From contig JAFXKZ010000002.1 in assembly GCA_017531445.1 (NCBI GenBank), positions 265,286 through 329,285 on the forward strand: a DNA stretch of 64,000 nucleotides, in the 5' to 3' direction. A program made the translations under genes and the position numbers. Below the pieces are notes generated by a model. That model worked only from the letters and a program-made list of their open reading frames with translations, did no database searches and was not told the origin of the DNA. How positions within the stretch are numbered: the stretch's first letter is position 1; each line of letters opens with the position of its first letter. The DNA is from Kiritimatiellia bacterium (GTDB lineage Bacteria; Verrucomicrobiota; Kiritimatiellia; RFP12; DVOR01). Shown here piece by piece: positions 1-8,824 of the stretch.

Positions 1-1930
1 ATAAGTGTGTGACGCAGTGTCAAGTGCTGTATAACCGATGGCCGTCTTTGCAGTTAAGTTTGATTCACTGATTGCGCCAATGTGAACAATGTTTTTATTT
101 GTTACGCTGTCATCAGCTTTGTAAACAGCCGTAAAGGTTTCAATGCTTTCAGCTTCGCCAACTGTATAACTGTAATTCTGGGTGGAAACCGTTGTGCCAT
201 CTTGTTTTAACCAGTGGCTGAAAACGTAACCATCGGGCGTGGCAGAGTAGGGAGCAAGCACCAACTTACTGCCGGCAACATAGTAGCCATCTCCGAGAAT
301 ATTTGCCGAGGATGTTGAGACCGTGCCACCATAAACAAGAACGCGCGGTTGCGAAATAAATTTGGCCTCATACTGAAGTTCACTCCCCGCCGCAAGACCA
401 TTTACTCTCAATGTTAGAGGGTTTTGCGTCTTATTGTATTCGGTAATTCCATAGTTTCCGACCCAGTAATCAAATTGTTGCCATGGTTTTCCTGTTGCCG
501 TCAAGGTGAAGTTGCCGTCCTCATAGACACTCGCAGAAGATGAATTGCCATTGATCACGGTAATGGAAACTGCCGGTTTGAGCACTGCAGTAAGCGTTAA
601 TACGTCACCATCATCGACCTCTCCAATCGTAAGGATCAAGGGATTTTCGTAGCGATTGCTGTTGTTAATTCCATAACCATCCCAATGTGAAAAGCTGCCA
701 TTGGCAGGAGCTGTAACCGTGATGACATCACCTTCTGTAACTGTAACTTGGGCGGGAGTTGCATTAACAACGCTAACGACCGCCTGAGGTTTGAAAACAG
801 CAGTGTAGACAAGTTCTGCACCTGCAGTTACCGAATCCAGTGAAAGCGTAAGCGGATTTTGCGTTTTATTCTCTTCGGTAATACCAAGATCAGCTGCAAC
901 CTCCCAATAAAGGAATGGGCGTGAAGGGTCGGCTGTTAATGTGAATTCTTCACCTGCACAGACCTGCACTTTGTCAGCACTGCCGCCAATAACGTTTAAT
1001 GTAGCTTGCGCGCGTGTGTAATAATTAAAAATTACATCTGTTTGCGGCATCGTAAATGTTGGCGTGGAAAGTCCCTCAGGTTCAACGGTGTATGATTGAA
1101 TTTTATATCCGGTTGGTGGTGTTGGCGGCACAATGGTAACCTCACTTCCCGGAGCGATATTTGATTGTGTCAGTTCGTCAACGATACTCCCATCCAGCTT
1201 TACTGTAACAGAGTACGTTTGCTCTTCCGGTGGTAAATAGAGTGGGCGAACACCGGCGACCGCACCGTATGAATTGTTTTGGATATCGTTAAGACGCTTA
1301 ATCCACGTAGCATTGTCACGGGTAATTACATCAAAATCGCATTCTAATGCCGCGTAGCCTCCATGAAATGTGACGGCACCATCACTTTCTACAACACATT
1401 CTGCTACGTTGCCGAATGTATCGTAAAGGCCATAGTTATTGGGCATGACAGCACCGGTTTCCAAATAATTTTTATACCAGTTATTAGGCGTAAGTGGATC
1501 AGAGAACTCACCAATACCAGAACTCAAGTTGCAATTCCCTGCAGGCTTTTCTTCCACATAAGCGTTCCACTGAGCAGCAGTAGGATAGGAGAGGGGACGT
1601 AGAAGCGGTTGATCGTTTTCGTTTGTGAATGCTCCAAATGCCACCGGACTTCCTTCTATTGCCCCCGTCCATTTCAATTTCTCCGCCTGTGCATGCGTCA
1701 ATTCAAAAACCGCGATGTAGTAATTCGCGTTTGGTTTGGAGGAGTCCCGTACGAAGAGTATTTTATTGTCGGTATTAAGAGCCAATGCCTCCGAAGGCGT
1801 AGTAGGCGGCGTTGTAATCGATATGGATGTCCGGTCATCAAGATTGTATTGAATATATTCTAGTGCGGCAAAAGCCGATGATGCAATACCAAGGAGAAAA
1901 CAGCTTACAAGAGATCTGACAAGTTTCATC
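1..1930 (-). CDS. Secreted FGE-like (SUMF1) domain protein with InlB-type repeats, 3' end outside window
   Basis: Partial gene: the reading frame is open from the ATG at 1930 to the window edge (about 643 codons). It starts after a GGAGG ribosome site. Residues 1-21 form a signal peptide (MKLVRSLV...SSAFA). Residues about 45-230 resemble the formylglycine-generating-enzyme/sulfatase-modifying fold; the hallmark GLYDTFGNVAEC lies near residue 166 and the terminal GVRP near 225. From about residue 235 onward there are four or more units of roughly 80 residues, each ending in a strand such as YTAVFKP or LTAVLKP followed by VxVVNG, as in divergent InlB/Listeria-Bacteroides surface repeats. I infer an exported or surface adhesin-like protein in which the FGE fold is probably a binding module; catalytic cysteines are not evident. 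The C terminus, and any sorting signal, is not visible. Confidence 0.75.
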
Positions 1931-2098
1931 GTTCCTCCACTTCATGAAGGTCTGTTGTAAAAACGGCAATACACTTCACTATATAGTATGACATATCCCA
2001 CAATTGAATGCCACACATTTAATATGCGATTTTATTCGCGTAGACAAGTGTTTACAAACGATCTAACGTGCAGAGCATTCAGTTTTTATGCACCAATA

Positions 2099-3208
2099 TC
2101 ACACACAGACACGTTTAACGCGGGATCCAATTGAACAGATGATGTCGTAGGCATGCGTTCCTTTAATGCTTGCCCAATCCTGCACACGAATCTCAGCTTC
2201 ACCATCTTTCCCTAATAAAATAACTTGATCGCCGACAGAAGCTTCTGGAACAGAATCAAGATCAACCGTAAGATAATCCATTGAGATTCGACCGATAATC
2301 GGAACACGTCTGCCATGAATCAATACAGAACCGCGATTGGATAAAGCAAGCGGCAATCCATCTGCATACCCGGCACAAACAGTTCCTACACGCATTGAAG
2401 AGGATGTTTGGAACGTATGTCCGTATCCGATCGGCATTCCAGCAGGAAGCGTTCGGATCTGGGTGAGACGTGTTTGAAGAGTCAAAACAGGCTTCAGGGG
2501 CACGCGAAGAGAGCCTGCCGCATCAAAAGCTCCATGCAGATTAATACCGCATCGTACTAAATTGAACGGGTGTTGACAAGTTTCAGGGGCATTGTTAATT
2601 GCATCAGAATTGGCAGCATGAAGATATTGAAAACAAAGTCCCTCTGATGCAGCAGCTGCAACAACGCTTTTGAATCGTGTAAGCTGTATATGTGTAAATG
2701 AAGAACCTTGCTCATAGGCTAAGGGGAAATGCGTAAAGAGTCCTTCAATGTTCAATCCTGGCAAAGATGCAATTTGTCGCAACAGTTCGGGTGCTTCGCA
2801 CCAGAGAATTCCGGCCCGTCCCATTCCGGTATCAAGTTTTAGATGCACAGTTGCGATTCTATGCTGTGCCACGGCAGCTGCCGAAATTAATTGTGCACTT
2901 TCGAGTGAAACAATTGGCAGCACAACATCATGCGCTACCATTTCTTCAATTTCATCCGGAAGAATGCCACTTAAGATTTGAATCGGCACTCCTAAATGAC
3001 AGAGTTGCAAAGCTTCGTAAGGTTCAGCCACTGCGATTCTCGGCGCCCCGGCAGCGACTAGAGCTTCTGCGATACGAGCAACACCTAGGCCATAGGCATT
3101 TGCCTTCAATACAGGCATAACAGCACATGGCGACGCAATTTCGCGAACAGCAGTATAGTTTGCTGCCAAAACAGAAAGGTCTATCGAAAGAACTACACGG
3201 TGTTGCAT
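2099..3208 (-). CDS. alr: Alanine racemase
   Basis: PLP-dependent interconversion of L- and D-alanine for peptidoglycan, cytoplasmic. The 369 residues match the family length. The PLP lysine is K35 in VLKANAYGLG, the catalytic tyrosine motif GYADG lies near residue 280, and RISMDYLTVD plus a C-terminal IGSRVKRV are typical of the C-terminal beta domain. The region usually written RPGxxLYG reads RCGINLHG, so that motif tyrosine is replaced. The start codon has no Shine-Dalgarno sequence. It lies eight bases after the U-run of a strong hairpin (3217-3246), so expression probably depends on read-through or on a promoter inside the upstream gene. The N-terminal alignment leaves no good alternative start. 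Confidence 0.93.
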   Translation of the reverse strand: MQHRVVLSIDLSVLAANYTAVREIASPCAVMPVLKANAYGLGVARIAEALVAAGAPRIAVAEPYEALQLCHLGVPIQILSGILPDEIEEMVAHDVVLPIVSLESAQLISAAAVAQHRIATVHLKLDTGMGRAGILWCEAPELLRQIASLPGLNIEGLFTHFPLAYEQGSSFTHIQLTRFKSVVAAAASEGLCFQYLHAANSDAINNAPETCQHPFNLVRCGINLHGAFDAAGSLRVPLKPVLTLQTRLTQIRTLPAGMPIGYGHTFQTSSSMRVGTVCAGYADGLPLALSNRGSVLIHGRRVPIIGRISMDYLTVDLDSVPEASVGDQVILLGKDGEAEIRVQDWASIKGTHAYDIICSIGSRVKRVCV

Positions 3209-3216
3209 ATCTGGAG

Positions 3217-3246
3217 AAAAAAGACTCGCATCGGCGAGTCTTTTTT
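3217..3246 (-). terminator. Intrinsic terminator-like hairpin between the OppF-type gene and alr
   Basis: A perfect 7-bp stem, GACTCGC/GCGAGTC (3223-3229 and 3234-3240), with a four-base loop, is flanked by six A and six T. Read on the minus strand it ends in a six-U run, so it should terminate transcription of the ABC ATPase gene. It is symmetrical enough to work in both directions. It touches the alr start region (ATG at 3208). Confidence 0.8.
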
Positions 3247-3260
3247 GAATGGAGGTTTGC

Positions 3261-4175
3261 TCAGCCTACGCGTGGGACCGCCGCTATAAGGCGTTGTGTA
3301 TAAGCCTCTTGAGGATTAAGCAAGACATCTGTTGCCGTGCCGCGCTCAACAATTTCCCCCTTATACATCACGATTATATTGTCTGCGATGTGTTCAACCA
3401 CGCCGATGTCGTGTGTGATAAAGAGGTAGGCGAGACCATATTTGTCTTTGAGTTCCATCAAAAGATTCAAAACCTGTGCACGAATAGAAAGATCAAGTGC
3501 AGAAACAGCTTCGTCGCAGATAATCATCTTGGGCTTCAGTGCCAACGCACGTGCGATGCAGATACGCTGACGTTGTCCACCCGAAAAAGCATGAGGATAA
3601 CGATGCATTGCATCCGGTTGCAACCCGACATCCTGGAGAAGTTGTGCTGCAACATCTTGCGCCTCACCGGGCTTGATTAACCCATGCACCAACATCCCTT
3701 CCGTCAGAATATCAAGGATTGAATGACGTGGATTCAGCGTTGCATGAGGGTCTTGGAAGACGACTTGCATATCACGACGATACTGCTGCAACTGCTGTCC
3801 TTTCATCGAAAAGACATCTTCTCCCATAAAGCGAACCGTACCACTATGCGCCTTTTCCAAACGCAATATTGTGCGTGAAAGAGTGCTCTTTCCGCAACCG
3901 GATTCACCTACCACCCCCAAAGTTTCCCCAGCTTTCATCGAAAAAGAGACGCCATTGACTGCTTTAACGTAGCCGGCTGTGCGCGCAAAGATGCCCTTCT
4001 TAATCGGAAACCATGTATTGAGACCATCTACCTCTAAAAGAGGCTTCTCGGCAACTGATTGCTGAATCGATGAAATTGGAGCCTTCACTTTGATGCGAGC
4101 AGCGGCTTCTTCAAGTGATAACGTATCTTCGGTCATGTCCGGATTACCTTTAATAAAGTCGGAAGCGTTCGTCAT
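3261..4175 (-). CDS. Oligopeptide/dipeptide ABC transporter ATPase (OppF/DppF type)
   Basis: Cytoplasmic ATPase subunit energising peptide uptake, 304 residues. Visible motifs are Walker A GESGCGKST (90-98), Q-loop VFQDP, signature FSGGQRQR, Walker B MIICDEAVSALD and switch histidine ITHD. The C-terminal peptide-transporter extension (YTQRLIAAVP) is present. Residues 1-45 are an extra hydrophilic leader before the usual LLEVDGL start. Two in-frame Met codons near the beginning (M1, M14) leave the start uncertain. The neighbours guaB and alr are unrelated to transport; permease, binding protein and OppD partner are not in the window, so this is a separated subunit, or the rest lies elsewhere. 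Confidence 0.88.
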   Translation of the reverse strand: MTNASDFIKGNPDMTEDTLSLEEAAARIKVKAPISSIQQSVAEKPLLEVDGLNTWFPIKKGIFARTAGYVKAVNGVSFSMKAGETLGVVGESGCGKSTLSRTILRLEKAHSGTVRFMGEDVFSMKGQQLQQYRRDMQVVFQDPHATLNPRHSILDILTEGMLVHGLIKPGEAQDVAAQLLQDVGLQPDAMHRYPHAFSGGQRQRICIARALALKPKMIICDEAVSALDLSIRAQVLNLLMELKDKYGLAYLFITHDIGVVEHIADNIIVMYKGEIVERGTATDVLLNPQEAYTQRLIAAVPRVG

Positions 4176-4213
4176 TTGTTACCGATAGTATTTCCAAATG
4201 CCGCAATACTCAA

Positions 4214-5710
4214 TCAGGTGCGATAGTTCGGAGCTTCCTTCGTAATCGTGACATCGTGCGGATGAGCTTCACGCACACCATTGGCTGTGACGCGATAGAA
4301 CTTCCCACGCTCCTGCAATTCTGCAACGGTGCGACAACCGCAATAACCGAGCGAAGCACTCAAGCCCCCACAGAATTGCGTCATGATCCGATGGACAGGA
4401 CCAGAGTAGGGGACCATACCTTCAATCCCTTGTGGCACAAGGCTGTCATCCGACTCGTTATCCTGGAAGTAACGCGCTCGGGAACCTTTTCCGTTCTTGA
4501 GTGCAGCAAGAGAGCCCATGCCGCGATAAACCACATACTGGCGACCACCATTGATGATCTTCTCTCCGGGAGATTCTTCCGTTCCTGCCAATACCGAACC
4601 TAACATTACACTGTCTGCACCCGCCACTAATGCCTTTGGCACATCGCCAGAAAGCTTAATGCCACCATCGCCAATAACTGGAATCGAGCCTTGGAGCGCC
4701 TTACGAGCATTGTAAATCGCCGTCAATTGCGGAATACCCACGCCGCAGACAACACGCGTTGTGCAAATAGAGCCTGGACCGATGCCGACTTTTACCGCAT
4801 GTGCACCGGCATCACGTAATGCAATCGCAGCTTCCGAGGTGGCAATATTGCCTGCGATAATATCAATCTCCGGATAGTGTTTGGCAATCCACGAGACCAT
4901 ATCCATGATACCTTTGGTATGACCATGTGCAGAGTCGACAACAACAACGTCCACCTCCTCCGCCGCCAACTTTTCCATACGCTGATAGTCACCTGTTCCG
5001 CCTGAAACCGAAGCCGAAACACGCAAGCGATGTTTGGCATCACGATTGTAGAGCGGATTTTGATTTTCAATCAATTGTTGGACGTCGGTAAAAGAGTAAA
5101 GCCCGGCAAGCTTTCCATCTCCATCAACAAGTGGCAATTTTCCAATTTTGTGTTGACGCATGATTTCATAAGCTTCTTCCAACGAGGTGCCCGGCGCAGC
5201 CGTAACGGTTGCCTTAGTCATAATATCGGCCAACTTATCAGTTGTGCGGTTACAATAACGAATATCTGCGCCAGCGACCATACCGACCAAACGTTCTTGA
5301 TCATCCAATATCGGGAAACCGCCAAACTTCAGGCCACGACGACGCTTTTCTGCAAGTAAATAACCCACTTCTTCATTAGCATGGAAACAAACCGGTCGAG
5401 CAATCAAGCCGTTCAAATAATGCTTTACACGCGCCACTTGTGCGGCCTGCTCATCTTCCGTTAGATTTTTGTGAATCACACCAATGCCGCCTGCCAATGC
5501 CATCGCTATAGCCATTGGTGCTTCCGTAACGGTATCCATGGCAGCAGAGACGAAGGGAATATTCATCTCAATACGACTGGTCAGGCGTGTCTTAAGAGAA
5601 GTGTCATCAGGGAGAAAATCGGCGTATTGCGTTACGAGCGTCACATCATCATAGGTCAATCCCTCAAAAGGGAATTGATCCATAAAACGTGTCAAATACT
5701 CATTCATCAT
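4214..5710 (-). CDS. guaB: Inosine-5'-monophosphate dehydrogenase
   Basis: Oxidises IMP to XMP with NAD+, the committed step of GTP synthesis. 498 residues. N-terminal barrel segment [12 protein letters not shown], a two-CBS insertion at about 105-215, and the active-site loop [11 protein letters not shown] with catalytic cysteine near residue 316. It is followed by [15 protein letters not shown] (phosphate binding) and YRGMGSLAA (flap). The frame is open 25 codons upstream, but AAGGAG lies seven bases before the ATG at 5710 and family alignment starts there, so I use that start. The gene has its own promoter at 5744-5774. It ends 38 bases before the OppF-type gene, which may be co-transcribed. 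Confidence 0.96.
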   Translation of the reverse strand: MMNEYLTRFMDQFPFEGLTYDDVTLVTQYADFLPDDTSLKTRLTSRIEMNIPFVSAAMDTVTEAPMAIAMALAGGIGVIHKNLTEDEQAAQVARVKHYLNGLIARPVCFHANEEVGYLLAEKRRRGLKFGGFPILDDQERLVGMVAGADIRYCNRTTDKLADIMTKATVTAAPGTSLEEAYEIMRQHKIGKLPLVDGDGKLAGLYSFTDVQQLIENQNPLYNRDAKHRLRVSASVSGGTGDYQRMEKLAAEEVDVVVVDSAHGHTKGIMDMVSWIAKHYPEIDIIAGNIATSEAAIALRDAGAHAVKVGIGPGSICTTRVVCGVGIPQLTAIYNARKALQGSIPVIGDGGIKLSGDVPKALVAGADSVMLGSVLAGTEESPGEKIINGGRQYVVYRGMGSLAALKNGKGSRARYFQDNESDDSLVPQGIEGMVPYSGPVHRIMTQFCGGLSASLGYCGCRTVAELQERGKFYRVTANGVREAHPHDVTITKEAPNYRT

Positions 5711-5743
5711 AGGGAAGCTCCTTCGTTGATTCGCTTTCCTTTT

Positions 5744-5774
5744 ATTATATAGCAAAAAATCACTTTGAATACAA
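5744..5774 (-). promoter_or_regulatory. guaB promoter
   Basis: On the minus strand a perfect TATAAT (5744-5749) sits in the context TGCTATATAAT, an extended -10. A TTGTAT -35 (5769-5774) lies 19 bases upstream, or 17 if TATATA is taken as the -10. The distance to the ATG is about 33 bases and includes an AAGGAG site. Confidence 0.65.
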
Positions 5775-5829
5775 GTAAAAAGCAACTTGTCGCGTAGATG
5801 GAAGCCCTGGATGTCACAAGATCAGAATA

Positions 5830-6777
5830 TCAATTCGCATTGTTACCACGCACGTCATACGCGTATTCGATCACATTGCCAAGGGCATTGGTCACTGCCG
5901 AAACATTCCCGGCCGCATCATACGCATAAGCCGTCTCCGCCCCGGCAGCATCGGTGACCGTCGCTAAACGCCCCACAGCATCATACATCCGTGTGGTCGT
6001 ATTATTCCGTCCATCGGTTTGCGATACCAACCGCCGATAGACATCGTAATCGCTCGTTTGTGTCACCCCGGAAGCATCCGTTTCCGAGACCGTTACGCCA
6101 TCTAGCGTTACCCGCTCCTGCGGATTCGTCACACCCGGCACAGTCGTTGTCGTGGTCTGCTCCGCGCCCGCAATTGCAAGCGTGCTATACTTAAATCGCT
6201 CAAAACGGGTGCATATTTCTTTAAAAATAATCCTTGTTTGTCTAAATGGTACACCTTGATATTCCAATTTAAACTTCGTGTCATTGAAATTCTTTTTAAA
6301 AAGATATAACAAACTCTGATCGAAATAACGTAACATATTCTTGTTGTATACAAAATTACCTCTCCTAATATCCGGATTTCTATTCAGTCCATTGTGCATT
6401 ACTCCTTCACGCTGTAAACTCCACTCATTCGTCTTATAAAACCTCATAATATAGAAGCCACCTACTTCAATAAAATCTCTACCATTCTTATTTGAAATAA
6501 GGCCTTCTGTTTTCACTCTTAATTGAACAATAAAAGGACTTAATGAATTTTGTGAAAAATATTCAAGTGAATATACTTCATACTGATTACTTGGTAATAT
6601 CTCCCTAAAAACACGCTGACACTCTTCAAAGAAAGATGGGAATAAAGATTCAATATTTACGAAATTAAGGTTGTTCTCATTTATCAACATCTTTTGATTA
6701 AAACCATCAACGAAAAAAGAATGTACTACATTACACTCAAAAAGTAGAAAAAAGAGAAATAAATGTAAATTTGTCAT
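5830..6777 (-). CDS. Unknown exported protein fused in frame to an Rhs core fragment
   Basis: 315 residues. Residues 1-22 are strongly hydrophobic (a signal peptide or anchor). Residues about 23-200 are an AT-rich segment that I do not recognise. From about residue 202 the protein becomes Rhs core (repeats such as YDAVGRLATVTD and YDAAGNVSAVTN), copied from the middle of the full-length rhs gene, and it stops shortly after YDVRGN. The copy covers 5842-6183 and matches 10994-11335 with six mismatches by my reading. The gene starts 21 bases after the preceding small gene, so it belongs to the same transcript. It may be a displaced Rhs tip or immunity gene recombined with a core fragment, or a decaying second rhs copy. 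Confidence 0.6.
   Translation of the reverse strand: MTNLHLFLFFLLFECNVVHSFFVDGFNQKMLINENNLNFVNIESLFPSFFEECQRVFREILPSNQYEVYSLEYFSQNSLSPFIVQLRVKTEGLISNKNGRDFIEVGGFYIMRFYKTNEWSLQREGVMHNGLNRNPDIRRGNFVYNKNMLRYFDQSLLYLFKKNFNDTKFKLEYQGVPFRQTRIIFKEICTRFERFKYSTLAIAGAEQTTTTTVPGVTNPQERVTLDGVTVSETDASGVTQTSDYDVYRRLVSQTDGRNNTTTRMYDAVGRLATVTDAAGAETAYAYDAAGNVSAVTNALGNVIEYAYDVRGNNAN
5842..6183 (-). repeat. Copied Rhs core fragment (mid-core)
   Basis: This 342-bp stretch is nearly identical to 10994-11335 inside the full-length rhs gene; I counted six substitutions and no indels. Both copies are read in the same direction and frame. Homology ends abruptly on both sides, at the end of the fused gene and at the codon for TLAI. 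This marks a duplication or gene-conversion boundary. Confidence 0.92.
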
Positions 6778-6798
6778 TTTATTATCTCTTAAGAATTT

Positions 6799-7401
6799 TT
6801 AATGAGAATCAATGACAATTATTTCACGATTACCCTGCTTAATTATTCTAACAGGAGAGTAATCAAAGTAAACAGGTTGAATCTCTGCGACTTTCCCAGT
6901 TGCGGCAAAGAACGTAATTGAACACGTCTGTGTAGCAAATTTATACGAATACCTTATATACCAGACACCAGAATCACAGTAAAATTCATCAGGCCTTATT
7001 TTTCCAATTTTCCCCTCGACTTCGTCATAACTATCACCAATTTTTATAGAATTAAATCTACGTCCAAAATCACCATGTAATGAATACTCACACTTGTATT
7101 CATTGTGTGGAGAGAGATAAAAACAATTTTTCATCTTCCCATCTTTGTCTAGTTCAAGTATGAGAAATTTTTGAAAACCACTTTCCTCATACTCAATTAT
7201 TCTAATTCTCTCACGATTAAGAAATTTAAATTTATTAAGAATCGTTGGCGAATGCCATATTTTATGTTGAAGTGACACAGGCGTCCCATTTATATATTTA
7301 ATAATTTCTGCTTCTGTCATTCCAGGTCTAATATCTACCCACGCAAGAAGAAGTCGTGAATAGACGTAAATAATACAAACCAATAAATATTTGCAAGTCA
7401 T
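6799..7401 (-). CDS. Candidate immunity protein of the orphan Rhs tip
   Basis: 200 residues. Its ATG overlaps the stop of the orphan Rhs tip gene by four bases (ATGA), so translation is coupled. This is the arrangement expected for a toxin-immunity pair. An N-terminal hydrophobic segment (about 1-20) suggests export or anchoring outside the cytoplasm. A motif DIRPGMTEAEIIKYI near residue 25 and a second KIGDSYDEVEGKIG near residue 118 look like two half-repeats of a BamE/SmpA-like fold. No family was firmly recognised. AT-rich composition differs from the Rhs core. The immunity role is inferred from position only. Confidence 0.5.
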   Translation of the reverse strand: MTCKYLLVCIIYVYSRLLLAWVDIRPGMTEAEIIKYINGTPVSLQHKIWHSPTILNKFKFLNRERIRIIEYEESGFQKFLILELDKDGKMKNCFYLSPHNEYKCEYSLHGDFGRRFNSIKIGDSYDEVEGKIGKIRPDEFYCDSGVWYIRYSYKFATQTCSITFFAATGKVAEIQPVYFDYSPVRIIKQGNREIIVIDSH

Positions 7402-8495
7402 AAGTAATCACCTTCTACAAAAAAATCGCCTCCTACTTCAAACTTAGGATCTTGATGCCCCTGTTTTGAATATTCAAGCAGTTTATTTCTTATGTCATTT
7501 TTAAAATTCAATACTTTTGATTGCATCTTTTGATTGCATTCACTGAGATCTGAAAAATATGAATCGCGTACATTTATAGAAGAAAACTCTGCAAAAATTT
7601 TACGATAATCTCGGGCATGTTCTTGTTCATGTCTGTAAACATCTTCTTTTGACGAAGGCGAACTGTTTGATTTGATCCTCACAGGATCGTTACTATCATA
7701 CATATATGTTTGAATTTCTAAAATCGCATTAATAGAACCTACCACGCCTAATGCATCATCACAATAACAACTAAATGTAATATCCACATTCGCACGAGTA
7801 AAAGCTATCGGATTCTTTCTTCCTTTCCAATTTAATCCATATCTTTTTTCTAACAACAAGTCTTGTGGTAAATGAATAATTGGCCACTCTATCACCAAAA
7901 AGACACTCACATTTCCCAAAAAATCAACTTGCATGATCACTTGATTTTTTAGCATGGCGTACAATGAAGTCGCAAAGCTTTCTCCCAAAAAGTCCCGGTT
8001 TGTCCATCTTCCGGCTGTGGGGTTGTAGTGGCGGTAGTTGTAGTAGACGAGGCCGAGGGTGTCGTCGTGATATTCGGAGGAAAAGCGGAAAGGATTTAAT
8101 GTGGTAATATCGGCGGTGGGAACGGCGTTGGAAACAGAACGCGTGACAGTTCCGAAAGGTGCGTAGTCATAGTGGGCGGCGACACCGTTTGAGGTGAGAC
8201 GATAAACCACATCCGAGACGTTTTTGTTGCCATCATGCATATAAAAGAGATTCAAACTCATTGTTGGCAGCTGCAGTTTCAGCGGACGGGTCGCTATCGT
8301 TTCGGTTGGATCCCAAACAAAATTCTTGTAGGTGTTGTAAGGGCTGTTGGAGAAGACCTGACGTACGCAAAGATAGTCTTTGTAGACGAAGCGTGTAAAG
8401 GTCACCTGTGTATTTCCGTTCATCTCCTTGTAAAACGTACGTCGTCCCATGCGGTCAAAATCCATCGTGACAGATTTCTTTTGTTCTAAATGCAT
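7398..8495 (-). CDS. Orphan Rhs C-terminal tip with HExxH motif (putative toxin)
   Basis: 365 residues. Residues about 9-165 repeat the 3' part of the Rhs core, including the conserved end motif DTLGLVYYNYRHYNPxxGRW. After RDFLGE the sequence diverges completely from the main rhs tip and becomes AT-rich. The tip has RHEQEHARDY near residue 287, an HExxH zinc-metalloprotease-type motif, so a peptidase toxin is possible. There is no signal peptide and no N-terminal Rhs export region, so as it stands the gene is an unexported cassette. It could be brought into use by recombination through the 468-bp shared core. It is followed by a translationally coupled small gene. Confidence 0.68.
   Translation of the reverse strand: MHLEQKKSVTMDFDRMGRRTFYKEMNGNTQVTFTRFVYKDYLCVRQVFSNSPYNTYKNFVWDPTETIATRPLKLQLPTMSLNLFYMHDGNKNVSDVVYRLTSNGVAAHYDYAPFGTVTRSVSNAVPTADITTLNPFRFSSEYHDDTLGLVYYNYRHYNPTAGRWTNRDFLGESFATSLYAMLKNQVIMQVDFLGNVSVFLVIEWPIIHLPQDLLLEKRYGLNWKGRKNPIAFTRANVDITFSCYCDDALGVVGSINAILEIQTYMYDSNDPVRIKSNSSPSSKEDVYRHEQEHARDYRKIFAEFSSINVRDSYFSDLSECNQKMQSKVLNFKNDIRNKLLEYSKQGHQDPKFEVGGDFFVEGDYL
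8001..8468 (-). repeat. Copied Rhs core fragment (3' end of core)
   Basis: A 468-bp direct repeat of 9497-9964 in the full-length rhs gene at constant offset with scattered substitutions. It begins at the codons for TMDFDRMG and ends just after GRWT, exactly where the two tips diverge. Such a segment could serve as the crossover region for exchanging tips. Confidence 0.92.
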
Positions 8496-8556
8496 AAAAA
8501 GATCTCATCAAAGTTACATAAAATAAGACCTGCATGTAATATATGCTTTATTTCAC

Positions 8557-8817
8557 TTAATTCACTCGAATTTTAACAAACAATATTGTGATAAGTATCA
8601 GCTGAAACAAATAAAAAAATACCATCAGCCATGTTGTTATCATGATCCCTTTGTATACCCATCCTAATCGTTTGTGATTTTTTCGTTTCATGCAGTACGT
8701 ATAAACAAAAAATACTGAAATTGGTGCAAAAAGACTTCCAAGTAAAAAAATGCCCAACAATGTAAGTTTTTCTTTACCTGAAATACGATTTCCATGACTG
8801 ATGAAGAATTTAAGCAT
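8557..8817 (-). CDS. Small membrane protein, candidate immunity for the rhs tip
   Basis: 86 residues, starting seven bases after the rhs stop codon. Two hydrophobic segments are visible (about 20-43 and 55-80), separated by a basic loop (KRKNHKR). The position directly behind a polymorphic toxin gene is typical of an immunity protein, and a membrane location would fit a tip that acts on or crosses membranes. I recognise no family, and the role is inference from position. Confidence 0.5.
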   Translation of the reverse strand: MLKFFISHGNRISGKEKLTLLGIFLLGSLFAPISVFFVYTYCMKRKNHKRLGWVYKGIMITTWLMVFFYLFQLILITILFVKIRVN

Positions 8818-8824
8818 ATTGTCG

